A DNA stretch of 64,000 nt, taken from the NCBI GenBank assembly GCA_965205995.1, contig OZ242200.1, positions 744,001 to 808,000 on the forward strand, given 5' to 3'. This DNA comes from MPNO01 sp965205995 (GTDB lineage Bacteria > Pseudomonadota > Alphaproteobacteria > MPNO01). The stretch's first letter is position 1. Each line of letters begins with the position of its first letter. The translations under genes were made by a program, and so were the position numbers. Shown piece by piece: positions 1-8,269 of the stretch. The notes under the pieces are model-generated. The model worked only from the letters and a program-made list of their open reading frames with translations. It was not told the DNA's origin and did no database searches.

Positions 1-789
1 CGCGGCACCGGTAATCGCCCAATACTCCTGGGTGACCAGCGCGTCGCCCGAGACCAGCCTGGTCTTCATGCCCTGGGCCCGCATCTGGCGGACGATGAGG
101 CCGGCTTCGGTGTGGTAGCCGCCGACATAGACGACGTCGATCGCGTTCTGCTTCAGCTTGGAGACCAGCGCCGTATAGTCCTTCTCTCCGGCGGTATAGG
201 CTTCGTAGAGCGCGTCCTTCTTGCCGTTGGCCTTGAGCGCCTTGCGGGTCTCGTCGGCGAGCCCTTTGCCGTAGGCCGTCTTGTCGTGAAGGATGGCGAT
301 CTTGCTCGAGCCGAACCGGTCCGAAAGGAACTTGCCGGCAACGATGCCCTGCTGGTCGTCGCGGCCGCAGGTCCGGAAGGTGGTTGCCAGACCGCGCTCG
401 GTCAGCTTGGGATTGGTGGAGGCCGGGGAAATCTGGATCATCCCCTCGTCGGCATAGATGTTGGATGCCGGGATCGACGAGCCGGAGCAGAAATGCCCGG
501 CGACGAAGCGGACGCCTTTCGACGCCATGTCATTGGCGACCGCGACCGCCTGCTTGGGGTCGCAGGCATCGTCGCCGACTTCCAGCTTCAGCTTCTGGCC
601 CATCACGCCGCCCTTGGCGTTGATGTCGCGGACCGCCGCCTCCGCCCCGCGTTTCATCTGCTCGCCGAACGAAGCGTATTGGCCGGTTATCGGCCCCACC
701 GTCGCGATGGAGATATCCGCGACCGCCGGGACCGCAGCGAAGAGAGCGGCGCCGGCCCCCGCAAGAATGAAGTTCCTGAGCGGTGTCAT
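1..789 (-). CDS. livK: Branched-chain amino acid ABC transporter substrate-binding protein (3' end cut by window edge)
   Basis: Periplasmic binding protein of a Liv/HAAT-type importer; it would capture branched-chain amino acids or a related small acid and deliver it to LivHM. 263 codons are present and the C-terminus lies beyond the left edge. Residues 1-24 form a Sec signal peptide ending in AVA before DISIATVGP, the usual start of the mature type I binding fold. DINAKGG and ISPAST, typical of the LivJ/LivK family, follow, as do two cysteines in the N-terminal lobe that usually form a disulfide. The ATG has a GGGGAG ribosome site. No permease or ATPase gene is adjacent; the livMHFG genes at the far right of the window need not be its partners. 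Family is clear, substrate is inferred. Confidence 0.9.
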   Translation of the reverse strand, partial: MTPLRNFILAGAGAALFAAVPAVADISIATVGPITGQYASFGEQMKRGAEAAVRDINAKGGVMGQKLKLEVGDDACDPKQAVAVANDMASKGVRFVAGHFCSGSSIPASNIYADEGMIQISPASTNPKLTERGLATTFRTCGRDDQQGIVAGKFLSDRFGSSKIAILHDKTAYGKGLADETRKALKANGKKDALYEAYTAGEKDYTALVSKLKQNAIDVVYVGGYHTEAGLIVRQMRAQGMKTRLVSGDALVTQEYWAITGAA

Positions 790-868
790 CGTTACGTCTC
801 CCCTACGTCTCCCATTGACAACGCTTTCCCATCCTAGGACCGATCCGGCGGGGAACAAAGCATCGATG

Positions 869-1474
869 TCAGGGCGCGCCGCGGGCGAGAATCGCCTCCC
901 CCAGCGCCGCGTAGTCGTCGACCGCCAGGAAGCCGGGATGGGCCTCCCTGACCGACGGCGGGGCGCGGAACAGGATCCCCGAATCGGCCGCCTCGAGCAT
1001 CGCGATGTCGTTGTAGGAATCGCCCGCCGCCGTGACATGGAAGTTCAGCGCGCGGAACGCCTCCACGCTGGCGCGCTTGTGGTCGGGATGCCGCAGCCGG
1101 TAGTCGGCGATCCTCCCGTCCGCCTCGACCGCGAGCGAATGGCAGAACAGCGTCGGCAGGTCGAGCTGCGCCATCAGCGGGCCGGCGAACTCGTAATAGG
1201 TGTCGGACAGGATGATCACCGGACCCAGCGCGCGCAGCCAGTGCAGGAATTCGCGCGCACCGGGCAGCGGCGCCATCGTCGCGACCACCGCCTCGACATC
1301 GCCGAGGCCGAGGCGGTGGCGCTCCAGCAGGCGAAGCCGCTGGCGCATCAGCGCGTTGTAGTCCGGCACGTCGCGGGTGGTCGCTCTCAGCGCGTCGATG
1401 CCGGTGCGTTCGGCGAGACCGATCCAGATTTCGGGGATCAGCACGCCTTCGAGGTCGAGGCAGAAAAGCCGCAC
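869..1474 (-). CDS. thrH: ThrH-type phosphoserine phosphatase / homoserine phosphotransferase
   Basis: HAD-superfamily enzyme. In Pseudomonas, ThrH dephosphorylates phosphoserine and can pass the phosphate to homoserine, linking serine and threonine synthesis. Motif I is DLEGV at residues 7-11, with the Glu in place of the second Asp that is characteristic of ThrH rather than SerB; ILSDT is motif II and GDSYND the metal-binding motif. I chose the GTG at 1474 because it gives 201 residues starting directly before LFCLDLEG, matching the family length of about 205. An ATG at 1534 would add 20 unconserved residues and run into the oxidoreductase gene upstream. The 40 bp gap to that gene allows cotranscription. 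Confidence 0.88.
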   Translation of the reverse strand: MRLFCLDLEGVLIPEIWIGLAERTGIDALRATTRDVPDYNALMRQRLRLLERHRLGLGDVEAVVATMAPLPGAREFLHWLRALGPVIILSDTYYEFAGPLMAQLDLPTLFCHSLAVEADGRIADYRLRHPDHKRASVEAFRALNFHVTAAGDSYNDIAMLEAADSGILFRAPPSVREAHPGFLAVDDYAALGEAILARGAP

Positions 1475-1514
1475 GCGGGATCGCCCGATCAAGCCGTATG
1501 GCGGGCGAAGCCGG

Positions 1515-3164
1515 TCACGCCTCTGCGGGGGCAAGCGGCTGGCGGCCGCGAATCAGATCGGAGACGCGCTCCGCGATCATGATCACCGGCGCGTTGATGT
1601 TGCCGCCGACGAGATCGGGCATGACCGAGGCATCGACCACACGCACGGATTCGATGCCCCGCAGGCGCAGCTCGGGATCGACCACCGCCATGTCGTCGCT
1701 CCCCATGCGGCAGGTGCCCGCCGGGTGATGCGCGGTCGCCGCGTTGCGCCGGACGAAGGCGTCGATGTCGTCGTCGCTGGTCACATCCGGGCCGGGGCTG
1801 ACCTCGATCGCGCCGTACTTCTTCAACGGTTCCTGCGCGCCGACCTCGCGCACCAGCTTCATCCCGTCCCGGATGGTGCGGACATCGGCCTGTTCCGAGA
1901 GGAAGTTCTGATGGATCCGGATCTTGTCCCGGGGATCCGCCGAAGCGAGCCTGACCTCGCCCCGGCTCTGCGGACGAAGCATAACCGGCCGGCAGCCGAA
2001 GCCATCGGCCCAGCCGGGCTTGACCACGGGGAACCACGGCCAGGTGGCGTCGGGCAAAGCGCGGAACAGGAATTGAATGTCGGGCAGCTCGACCTCGGGC
2101 CGCGACTTGAGGAAGGCCATGATCCCGCCGGGGAGGTCGGTCGCCGGCCCGGAACCGGCGACATAGGCCCGCGGCATATCGACGGCGAGCCGGTCCATCC
2201 GCATCTGCCGGTGGAACGCGCCGCGGTCCTCGCGGCTGTACGAGACGGTCGCCGAGAGATGGTCCTGGAGGTTCTTGCCGACGCCCTTGAGGTCGTGCAC
2301 CGCGTCGATCCCGTGTTCGGCGAGCTCTTCCGCCGGGCCGATCCCCGACAGCATCAGGACCTGCGGCGAGTTGATGACGCCGCCCGAGAGCAGGATTTCG
2401 CGTTCGCAGCCGACCCGGCGAAGCTGACCGCCGCGGGCGAATTCGAGCCCGGTCGCGCGGCCGTTCTCGATAATCAGCCGGGTGACCAGGGCATCGGTCT
2501 CGAGCGTCACATTGGCGCGCTTCAACGCCGGTTTCAGATAGGCGACGGCGGCGCTGCAACGGCGCCCGTTGCGGATCGTCTGCTGGATCCAGGTAAAGCC
2601 TTCCTGCTGGGCGCCGTTGTAATCCTCGGTGAATGCGTGGCCGATCGTGCGCCCGGCCTCGATGAAGGCGTGCAGCAGCGGGTCGTCGAAGATCCCCGCC
2701 CGCACCGTGAGCGGGCCCTCGCTGCCGCGGAAATCGTCGCCGCCCTTTTCCCAGGACTCGGCGCGCTTGAAATAGGGCAGCACGTCGGCATAGGACCAGC
2801 CGGTGCAGCCCTTCTGGCGCCAGCGGTCATAATCTCTCCGGTGGCCGCGGACATACGCCATCGCATTGATCGAGGACGAGCCGCCGACCACCCGGCCGCG
2901 CGCGCATTCGATGGACCGGTTGTCGAGGTTGGGCTCGGGCTCGGTGAAATACATCCAGTCGTGCCGGCGTTCCTGGAGGATCTTTCCCCAGCCGAGCGGG
3001 ATGTGGATCATCGGATCCCGGTCCCACCCGCCGGCCTCGACGACCAGGATTTTGACCTCGGGATCCTCGCTCAGCCGGCTCGCGAGCACGCATCCGGCCG
3101 ACCCGGCGCCAACGATCACGTAGTCGTAACTCGTCACCTGGGCCAAAACCCCCTCCCCGGACAT
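1515..3164 (-). CDS. GMC-family FAD-dependent alcohol/choline dehydrogenase
   Basis: Glucose-methanol-choline oxidoreductase that oxidises an alcohol to an aldehyde using FAD. The FAD-binding GAGSAG lies at residues 19-24, the first family signature (VVGGSSSINAM) at about 85-95, and the C-terminal region carries the catalytic His in HHPAGT and the Asn in GGNINAP. Length (549 aa) fits choline dehydrogenase-like members, but no betaine genes are nearby, so the substrate is unknown. The ATG at 3164 directly follows a 10-bp tandem repeat that supplies a GGAAA ribosome site; a TTG at 3146 with a GGAGG upstream is an alternative start. The gene probably precedes thrH in one transcript. Confidence 0.9.
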   Translation of the reverse strand: MSGEGVLAQVTSYDYVIVGAGSAGCVLASRLSEDPEVKILVVEAGGWDRDPMIHIPLGWGKILQERRHDWMYFTEPEPNLDNRSIECARGRVVGGSSSINAMAYVRGHRRDYDRWRQKGCTGWSYADVLPYFKRAESWEKGGDDFRGSEGPLTVRAGIFDDPLLHAFIEAGRTIGHAFTEDYNGAQQEGFTWIQQTIRNGRRCSAAVAYLKPALKRANVTLETDALVTRLIIENGRATGLEFARGGQLRRVGCEREILLSGGVINSPQVLMLSGIGPAEELAEHGIDAVHDLKGVGKNLQDHLSATVSYSREDRGAFHRQMRMDRLAVDMPRAYVAGSGPATDLPGGIMAFLKSRPEVELPDIQFLFRALPDATWPWFPVVKPGWADGFGCRPVMLRPQSRGEVRLASADPRDKIRIHQNFLSEQADVRTIRDGMKLVREVGAQEPLKKYGAIEVSPGPDVTSDDDIDAFVRRNAATAHHPAGTCRMGSDDMAVVDPELRLRGIESVRVVDASVMPDLVGGNINAPVIMIAERVSDLIRGRQPLAPAEA

Positions 3165-3165
3165 T

Positions 3166-3205
3166 CGATTTCCGCCGATTTCCGCCGATTTCCGTCGATT
3201 TCCGC
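3166..3205. repeat. Four 10-bp direct repeats beside the GMC gene start
   Basis: The unit CGATTTCCGC occurs four times head to tail (3166, 3176, 3186, 3196), the third with one T change. On the minus strand each copy contains GGAAA, and the last copy ends one base before the ATG of the GMC gene, so it doubles as the ribosome site. The period equals one turn of DNA helix, which would suit cooperative protein binding, but slippage expansion is equally possible. Confidence 0.8.
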
Positions 3206-3285
3206 GCCGAGCATAGCAGAAGGGATCGGCCGATCCATCCGGCGGCGGTCACCGCCGCGCGGTCGAAACCGCGGCGAGACGCCGG

Positions 3286-4221
3286 CTATTCGGCGGCCTG
3301 GTGGGCCGCCGACTGCATTTCGATATCGACCAGGGAGGCCGCGTCGCCGGTCTCGCGCAGCATGCCCCAGCTGCGGATCCAGGCGGCGGTGCGTTCGAGC
3401 TCATGGTCCGGGATCGGCGCCGGCTCGATCACGACGATCCGGCTCTGACGGAGATCGTCGACGCCGAGCGCCGCGATCTCCGGATCGTTGCGGGCGTGAT
3501 GGTCGATGAAATAGTGCAGGTAGCTGCCCTTGTCGGCGTCGATCCGGCGCACCGCCTCGCAGACCGCGCGGTTGAACCGCGCATAGGTCTCGGCGTCGAC
3601 CTTGTGCGAAGCGACTTCGGTGCCGTGATAGAAGGCGGCCGTCAGAACGCGGCAGCCCTTCTTCTCGGCGAGGGTGATATAGGGCTCGGTCAGCGTCGTC
3701 GCCTCGATCTCCCCCGACATCATCGAATCGAGACGGAAGCGGGACCCCATCGGGGCGCTGCACACCCGGATGCGCTCGCGCGGCAGGAAACCCTCGAGCA
3801 TGTGGAGGGCGAGGTAGTGGGTCCCGAAATAGAACGGCACCCCCACCAGACGGTCGGCGAGCTGCTGGACGGTAAAGACGTCCGAGTCCGGGCGCACCGC
3901 GATCGCCGCGTAGGTGACGATCGACCGCCGGCCGATCTGCCGCCCGCTCTCGATCCCCGAATCCTGCACCCGGCAGTAATTTCCCCATTCGCAGGCGTTG
4001 TACATGTCCGCCCGGCCCTGCTCGAAAAGCCTGCCGTGGCTCGAATGGGGATCGAGACCGTCGGGGCTGAGAATCTCGACATGGGTGCGCCGGTCCACCC
4101 CCGCCTCGCGGTCGACCCACTCGATCCTCAGGCCTTCCTTCGCGAACAGCCCCTCGGCGTCGGCAACCAGCTCGCATAGCCCCTGGAACGGGGCCGTGTT
4201 CTCAAGCACGAGTGTCTGCAT
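3286..4221 (-). CDS. NMT1/THI5-like solute-binding-fold protein without signal peptide
   Basis: Resembles the SsuA/TauA/THI5 (type II periplasmic binding) family: an N-terminal strand followed by VADAEGLFAKEGL, a central LVGVPFYFGTHYLALHML segment like the ligand-contact region, and EIEATTLTEPYITLAEKKG. Length 311 aa is normal. The start is well supported by GGGAGAGAG just upstream of the ATG, yet the protein begins directly with MQTLVLENTAP and has no export signal. No permease or ATPase is adjacent. It may be a cytoplasmic binding or sensing protein, or an enzyme of the pyrimidine/THI5 type; the ligand cannot be told from the sequence. Confidence 0.75.
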   Translation of the reverse strand: MQTLVLENTAPFQGLCELVADAEGLFAKEGLRIEWVDREAGVDRRTHVEILSPDGLDPHSSHGRLFEQGRADMYNACEWGNYCRVQDSGIESGRQIGRRSIVTYAAIAVRPDSDVFTVQQLADRLVGVPFYFGTHYLALHMLEGFLPRERIRVCSAPMGSRFRLDSMMSGEIEATTLTEPYITLAEKKGCRVLTAAFYHGTEVASHKVDAETYARFNRAVCEAVRRIDADKGSYLHYFIDHHARNDPEIAALGVDDLRQSRIVVIEPAPIPDHELERTAAWIRSWGMLRETGDAASLVDIEMQSAAHQAAE

Positions 4222-4283
4222 CGGCTCTCTCCCAAGCGCCGTAACCTACACCGGATTGGCGCGGGAAGCGACAGCGCGGCAGG

Positions 4284-4310
4284 TTGCAATCCGGCCTGAA
4301 CGGATACAGT
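4284..4310 (+). promoter_or_regulatory. Candidate promoter of tRNA-Ser
   Basis: TTGCAA (4284-4289) and TACAGT (4305-4310) lie 15 bp apart, 20 bp before the mature tRNA. The spacing is short, so this is only a plausible sigma-70-type promoter. Confidence 0.35.
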
Positions 4311-4330
4311 TTGACGCCAGGAGACGCGAC

Positions 4331-4420
4331 GGATGGGTGGCCGAGCGGTTGAAGGCACCGGTCTTGAAAACCGGCAGGCGCGTGAGCGTCTCGTGGGTTC
4401 GAATCCCACCCCATCCGCCA
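4331..4420 (+). tRNA. tRNA-Ser (anticodon TGA)
   Basis: Class II tRNA of 90 nt with encoded CCA. Acceptor stem GGATGGG pairs with CCCATCC; the anticodon stem CCGGT/ACCGG encloses loop CTTGAAA with anticodon TGA; a long variable arm and the T-loop GGTTCGAATCC follow. It reads UCA codons. The coding genes on either side are on the opposite strand, so it is a single-gene transcript. Confidence 0.97.
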
Positions 4421-4794
4421 GCGAACAAAAAGATGCGGAGCCTAGGTCGCGCGAGCGAATTCAGCTCCGCAAGTCACTGGGGGAAAACAGGGAGGCATCT
4501 GGCAGGACAGCCCGAATCCCCCATCGCACAAGGGACCTGCGGAAGGGAGAAACCGCAAATCCACGTGAACTATTTCATAAATGTTTTCCGGGCGTTAGCG
4601 GAATGTTACGGTTTGCCGCGCCTCCGGCTGTGCGCCACTAAAGTCGTCATTTATAGCTTTGTTTCAGTAAGTTATGAAAATACACTCAGGTTATGCACGA
4701 GAATTTCTTGCTATCCGGAGCGAATCACTTTGCCGAATCGGCGGCAATTTCGGCAAATTTGCGCTCTCGCGCAGCAATTGAATATCCGATTCGG
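4421..4794. other. Intergenic region without a recognisable gene, relatively AT-rich
   Basis: This 374-bp gap lies between the 3' end of tRNA-Ser and the 3' end of the ligase gene, so it needs no promoter for either neighbour. The middle part (about 4560-4720) is clearly richer in A+T than the rest of the window. I see no conserved protein, no integrase remnant and no convincing repeat of the tRNA 3' end. It could be a scar left by an element that once used the tRNA as attachment site, but nothing proves this. Confidence 0.5.
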
Positions 4795-4800
4795 TTATTC
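4729..4800 (-). terminator. Two tandem inverted repeats at the end of the ligase operon (possible terminator)
   Basis: The first repeat is a 9-bp stem, TTTGCCGAA (4729-4737) with TTCGGCAAA (4749-4757), around an 11-nt loop. The second, 4780-4800, is a 21-nt near-palindrome with arms GAATA.CCGA and TCGG.TATTC that overlaps the ligase stop codon. Neither is followed by a clear U-run on the minus strand, so a termination role is likely but not certain. Confidence 0.4.
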
Positions 4801-6138
4801 CCGCAAGTCGATGAAACGGGGCGCCTTGACGCTCGCCTCGAATTCGCGGGCCAGGATCCCGGGCTCCAGGATCACGATGTCGGGCGAGAGTTCGAATGTC
4901 GCCTTGCTGCGCCGCGCCAAATCCTCGCGCAGGGACTCGATGTCGGCGCCGCGGCGGAGTTCGACCGACACCCGCAAATGCTCCAGCCCGGCGGCATCGC
5001 CGATCAGTTCGAGCTTGAAGTCGTTCACCGACCGGTGCTCGAACATCATGTCCTCGAATTCCTGGTGGTTGACGTTGACGCCGCGCAGCTTGAAGAACCC
5101 GGCGGTTCGATGGGCGTGGCGCAGCAGCGGAAAGATGGAAAACGCTCCGTCGTCGCTCTCGGCCGGGTTGATCGCCACGATGTCGCCCGAATCCCAGCGC
5201 AGGAAGGGCGCCCCGTTATTGCCGAACAACGAGGTGCAAACCAGGTGGCCGGGCTCGCCGTCCGCGACCGGCTGGTAAGTATCGGGATCGAGCACCTCGA
5301 ATATCGCGAGGTCGGTCCAGATCCTGAACCCCTGGCGCGACGGGCCCTCGGCGGCCAGCATGCTGATCTCGGTCATGCCGAAACAGTCGAAGACCGTCGC
5401 GCCCCAATCGCGTTCGAGCTTGTCCCGCTTGGCCGCGGAAAGCGCCTCGGCGGAGCAGAGCATTCTGGTGACGGAACTCCCGGCGAGGTCGATACCCTGC
5501 GTATTGGCGAGGTTGGCGAGGTGCAGGCCATAGCTCGACATGCCCATCCAGACCGTGGGCTTGAGCGACTCGATCAAAGTCAGCTGCTGGACCGACGGCA
5601 GCGACGCACCGGACCCCGCCCAAACCGCCCCCATCCCCATGATCTGCGCCGCCCGCGCCCACATATGCCCCACCGGGTGGACGCCGAGCGGCGTCGAGAT
5701 ATGCGCCTTCTCGTTCTCCGCGCCGTCGATTCCCGCCGCGGCGAAGGTGCGGATGAAGCCGACCATGTTGAACAGGATGTCTTCGAACGTCTTCGGGTAG
5801 AACAACGGCTTGCCGGTGCTCCCGCCCGAACGCCAGTACTCGCACACCGGCTGTTCGCCGACGGTGCAGAAATCCTCGTAGAACCGCTCGGTGGTCATCT
5901 CCCGAAGTTTGTCCTTGGTCAGGATCGGGATTTTCGACCATTCCTCGGGATCGTCGAGCTTGTCGGGATCGATCCCCTCCAGAAGCGGGCGCCAGAACGC
6001 GGAACGCCGGGCGCGCTCGACGGCGATGCGCTTGCGCCTCCGCTGTATGGCCTCGATCTCCTCGGGGCTTTCCGGGATGCAGAGCCGAAGGTCGGCATAG
6101 ACCCCCTGCCCCCCGGCCAGCCGCTCCAGAGCGCTCAT
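4795..6138 (-). CDS. Phenylacetate-CoA ligase-like adenylate-forming enzyme (PaaK family)
   Basis: ANL-superfamily enzyme that would activate a carboxylic acid with ATP, usually to form a CoA thioester. YWRSGGSTGKP near residue 105 is the phosphate-binding loop, CFGMTEIS the adenylate-binding motif, WTDLAIFEV and WDSGDIVAI follow in order, and the C-terminal part ends in VKAPRFIDL with the catalytic-type Lys. At 447 aa it matches PaaK rather than longer acyl-CoA synthetases. Its ATG overlaps the stop of the preceding Fe-S gene by 4 bp (ATGA), so the three genes 8162 to 4795 form a translationally coupled operon. The true acid substrate is unknown; an aromatic acid is a reasonable guess from the family. 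Confidence 0.85.
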   Translation of the reverse strand: MSALERLAGGQGVYADLRLCIPESPEEIEAIQRRRKRIAVERARRSAFWRPLLEGIDPDKLDDPEEWSKIPILTKDKLREMTTERFYEDFCTVGEQPVCEYWRSGGSTGKPLFYPKTFEDILFNMVGFIRTFAAAGIDGAENEKAHISTPLGVHPVGHMWARAAQIMGMGAVWAGSGASLPSVQQLTLIESLKPTVWMGMSSYGLHLANLANTQGIDLAGSSVTRMLCSAEALSAAKRDKLERDWGATVFDCFGMTEISMLAAEGPSRQGFRIWTDLAIFEVLDPDTYQPVADGEPGHLVCTSLFGNNGAPFLRWDSGDIVAINPAESDDGAFSIFPLLRHAHRTAGFFKLRGVNVNHQEFEDMMFEHRSVNDFKLELIGDAAGLEHLRVSVELRRGADIESLREDLARRSKATFELSPDIVILEPGILAREFEASVKAPRFIDLRE

Positions 6139-7145
6139 TCCGCCTCGTCGCCCCCGCGGTAGCCGAGCGCGCCGATCCAGCGTTTCTGTTCCTCGTAGGA
6201 AGCGGGCAACTTCCCCGCGGCCTCGGCGCTCGCCATTGCGGCGAGGCGCTCGGCCTTCTCCGCCGTCGCTTCCGGGATTTCATCGAGGCTGTCGCCGATC
6301 ATCGGCGCGTAGTCGTCGCCGACCGGGCAGACATCCTGGCAGCGCCTGCACCCGTTGATGGCGCCCGCACCGCGCAGGATGCTCTGCCACAGGTTGAAGC
6401 TGGTCTCCGAGCGGATCATGTCGAGCCTGGCGGCGTCGTCCGGGGCGTCGAGGATGTCGCCGAGATGGTCGGCGAGCTGGGAGAAACCGTGCGGCGACCG
6501 GTACCGGTCGCAGGCCGGCCAGTCCCGGTCCCAATGCGCGACCACATCGCCCGGGCAGGCGCTGAGACAGCGCCCGCATTCGGGGCCGAGGCAGAGCGTC
6601 GCCTCCAGCCTCTCGTCGGGCTCGCAATCCACCGAGCACAGCACCGCGGTGACTATGACGCGCGGGCCGAATTCGGGCGTTATGAGCTGCTGGTTGAGGC
6701 CCAGCGTGCCGAGCCCCGCCTCGACGGCTGCATGGCTGAGCGACAATATCGTCGTCATGTGCTGGTTCTTGTCTCCGCGATAGAGCCACGGATCGGCGTG
6801 GGTCGGCGGGACGATTATCGCCGGGTAGCCGTTGTCTTCCAGCCAGAAGACGAGCTCGAGCGCGGTCTCCTCCAGCATCGTCAGAACGAGCTCGTCGTTG
6901 TAATACTTGTGCCGCTCGTCCCAGCGCGCGATCCGCGTGGTTCCGGCGGAATAGCGCTTGGCGAGCACGATCGCCCTTCCGCCGTCATGCTCGGTGAGGT
7001 CCTTCGGGCGGCGAGGGTGGCGCGGATCCGGCGGGTAGGCGTCCATTACCGCGCCGTCGGCGATACCGACGAGGTCGGCGCCGAGCGCCCTTGCCTTCTC
7101 CTTGATGTGACCGGAGTCGAGAGGGGTCTGGAATACGCTGACCAT
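6135..7145 (-). CDS. Double [4Fe-4S] protein of the epoxyqueuosine reductase / reductive dehalogenase superfamily (copy 1)
   Basis: 336-residue protein related to QueG and RdhA. The N-terminus has ALGADLVGIAD (residues 20-30); AGLGTLGLNQQLITPEFGPR (143-162) matches the conserved core of QueG-type proteins; the first cluster motif is C185, C190, C193, C197-Pro and the second C266, C269, C273-Pro. It is about one third identical by eye to the next gene upstream, with which it abuts (TAG then ATG). It is not a standard QueG, which lacks the long segment between the two clusters seen here (200-265). A cobamide-dependent or redox role is inferred from the superfamily. Pairing with the PaaK-like ligase suggests reduction of a CoA-activated or free organic acid. 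Confidence 0.75.
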   Translation of the reverse strand: MVSVFQTPLDSGHIKEKARALGADLVGIADGAVMDAYPPDPRHPRRPKDLTEHDGGRAIVLAKRYSAGTTRIARWDERHKYYNDELVLTMLEETALELVFWLEDNGYPAIIVPPTHADPWLYRGDKNQHMTTILSLSHAAVEAGLGTLGLNQQLITPEFGPRVIVTAVLCSVDCEPDERLEATLCLGPECGRCLSACPGDVVAHWDRDWPACDRYRSPHGFSQLADHLGDILDAPDDAARLDMIRSETSFNLWQSILRGAGAINGCRRCQDVCPVGDDYAPMIGDSLDEIPEATAEKAERLAAMASAEAAGKLPASYEEQKRWIGALGYRGGDEAE

Positions 7146-8162
7146 CTATTGCTCCGCTGCGGCGGTCTCGCGCTCGCGCTGCATGGCCTTGAAGGCCTGG
7201 AGCTGGCGCGCGACGATGCCCTTGTAGCCCTCCGGCCCGACCCAGCGGACGTTCCAGTCGTTGCGCCCGTCGATCTCGGCGCCCGACTTTCGGGCCTCCT
7301 TGAACGCGTTGGCCTTGTCGACCTTTTCGGGAGTCTTTTCGGGGATGACCTTCTGAAGATCGGCGAGATAGGCGTGATAGTCGTTGCCGACCGGACAGAC
7401 CGCGAGGCAGCGCGGGCAATCGCCGAAGGAGCCTACCACCCTCAGCAAGCCCTGCCAGAAGCCGTAGACCTCGCGGTCGGCGATCAGGCGCCGTCTGGTC
7501 TCGTCGTCGGAGCCGACAAAATGTTCCCAGAACTGGAGTATGGTCCAGAACCCGAACTCCTGCGCCTCGGTCGCGCAGGCGCGCTTGTCTATGCCGAAAT
7601 GACGCACCGCGTCCGACGGGCAGGAATAGAGGCAGCGGCTGCAACTCTCCCCGATGCAGACCTGCTCGGTCATCGGGCGGTCGGGCTCGAGCTCGCATTC
7701 CGTGAGCACGCCGGTGAGGTAGAGCCTGGGTCCGAACTCGGGCGTCAGGATGTTCACCTCGAGCCCGAACGTGCCGAGCCCTGCCTCGGTCCCGAGATGG
7801 CGTGTCGACAACCGTCCGTAGCTCGCGCGTTTGTAACTCCAGTCGGTTTCCTGCCCCGCGGTGACGAAGCTCGGATGGCCGGCGCGTTCGAGCGCGTCCA
7901 CGAGACGGTAGGCGATCCTGTCCATCCGTCTCAGGACCAGCATGTCGATGTACTGGACGGGCACGGTGGTCTTGCATCTGAAGGCGCCGACAGGGATATG
8001 CTGGACGATCACGACCACGCTCTTGACCCGCGGCGAGATCCTCTCCGGCGTCTGCGGGTAGAGCGGGTCGGGGGGGAACGCGTTGAGGATCGAAGCGTCG
8101 GCGATCCCCACCAGATCCGCACCCAGATCCTTGGCCAATGCCTTTACTTCCTGCGCATCCAT
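7146..8162 (-). CDS. Double [4Fe-4S] protein of the epoxyqueuosine reductase / reductive dehalogenase superfamily (copy 2)
   Basis: First gene of the operon and paralogue of the next one. The ATG at 8162 gives MDAQEVKALAKDLGADLVG, which aligns with the start of the paralogue; the longer frame back to 8249 adds 29 unconserved residues. Features are GADLVGIADASIL near the N-terminus, EAGLGTFGLEVNILTPEFGPR in the core, cluster 1 C-x4-C-x2-C-x3-CP (CIGESCSRCLYSCP) and cluster 2 C-x2-C-x3-CP (CPRCLAVCPVGNDY). No signal peptide, so it acts in the cytoplasm. The gene is divergent from ribA with about 107 bp between starts. Function beyond the superfamily is unknown; a heterodimer with its neighbour is an attractive guess. 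Confidence 0.75.
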   Translation of the reverse strand: MDAQEVKALAKDLGADLVGIADASILNAFPPDPLYPQTPERISPRVKSVVVIVQHIPVGAFRCKTTVPVQYIDMLVLRRMDRIAYRLVDALERAGHPSFVTAGQETDWSYKRASYGRLSTRHLGTEAGLGTFGLEVNILTPEFGPRLYLTGVLTECELEPDRPMTEQVCIGESCSRCLYSCPSDAVRHFGIDKRACATEAQEFGFWTILQFWEHFVGSDDETRRRLIADREVYGFWQGLLRVVGSFGDCPRCLAVCPVGNDYHAYLADLQKVIPEKTPEKVDKANAFKEARKSGAEIDGRNDWNVRWVGPEGYKGIVARQLQAFKAMQRERETAAAEQ

Positions 8163-8234
8163 CACCGCCCCGCCGAATCGCCAACGGCGCCAAACTGGCA
8201 TAAGGCGGCGTAGCGGGCAAGGCACGGCGCCGCG

Positions 8235-8263
8235 TTGCCCGGACGCCATGCAGGGCGTATTTA
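8235..8263 (+). promoter_or_regulatory. Candidate promoter of ribA placing the transcript start at the ATG
   Basis: TTGCCC (8235-8240), 17-bp spacer, TATTTA (8258-8263). The predicted first transcribed base is at about 8270, the A of the ATG, and no Shine-Dalgarno sequence is seen, so the message may be leaderless. Confidence 0.5.
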
Positions 8264-8269
8264 GTGGCC

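Noticed and set aside
4501..4530. Possible partial copy of the tRNA-Ser 3' end (attachment site)
   Set aside because: Only short stretches (GAATCCC, CCATC) match; too little for an att site, and no integrase gene is near.
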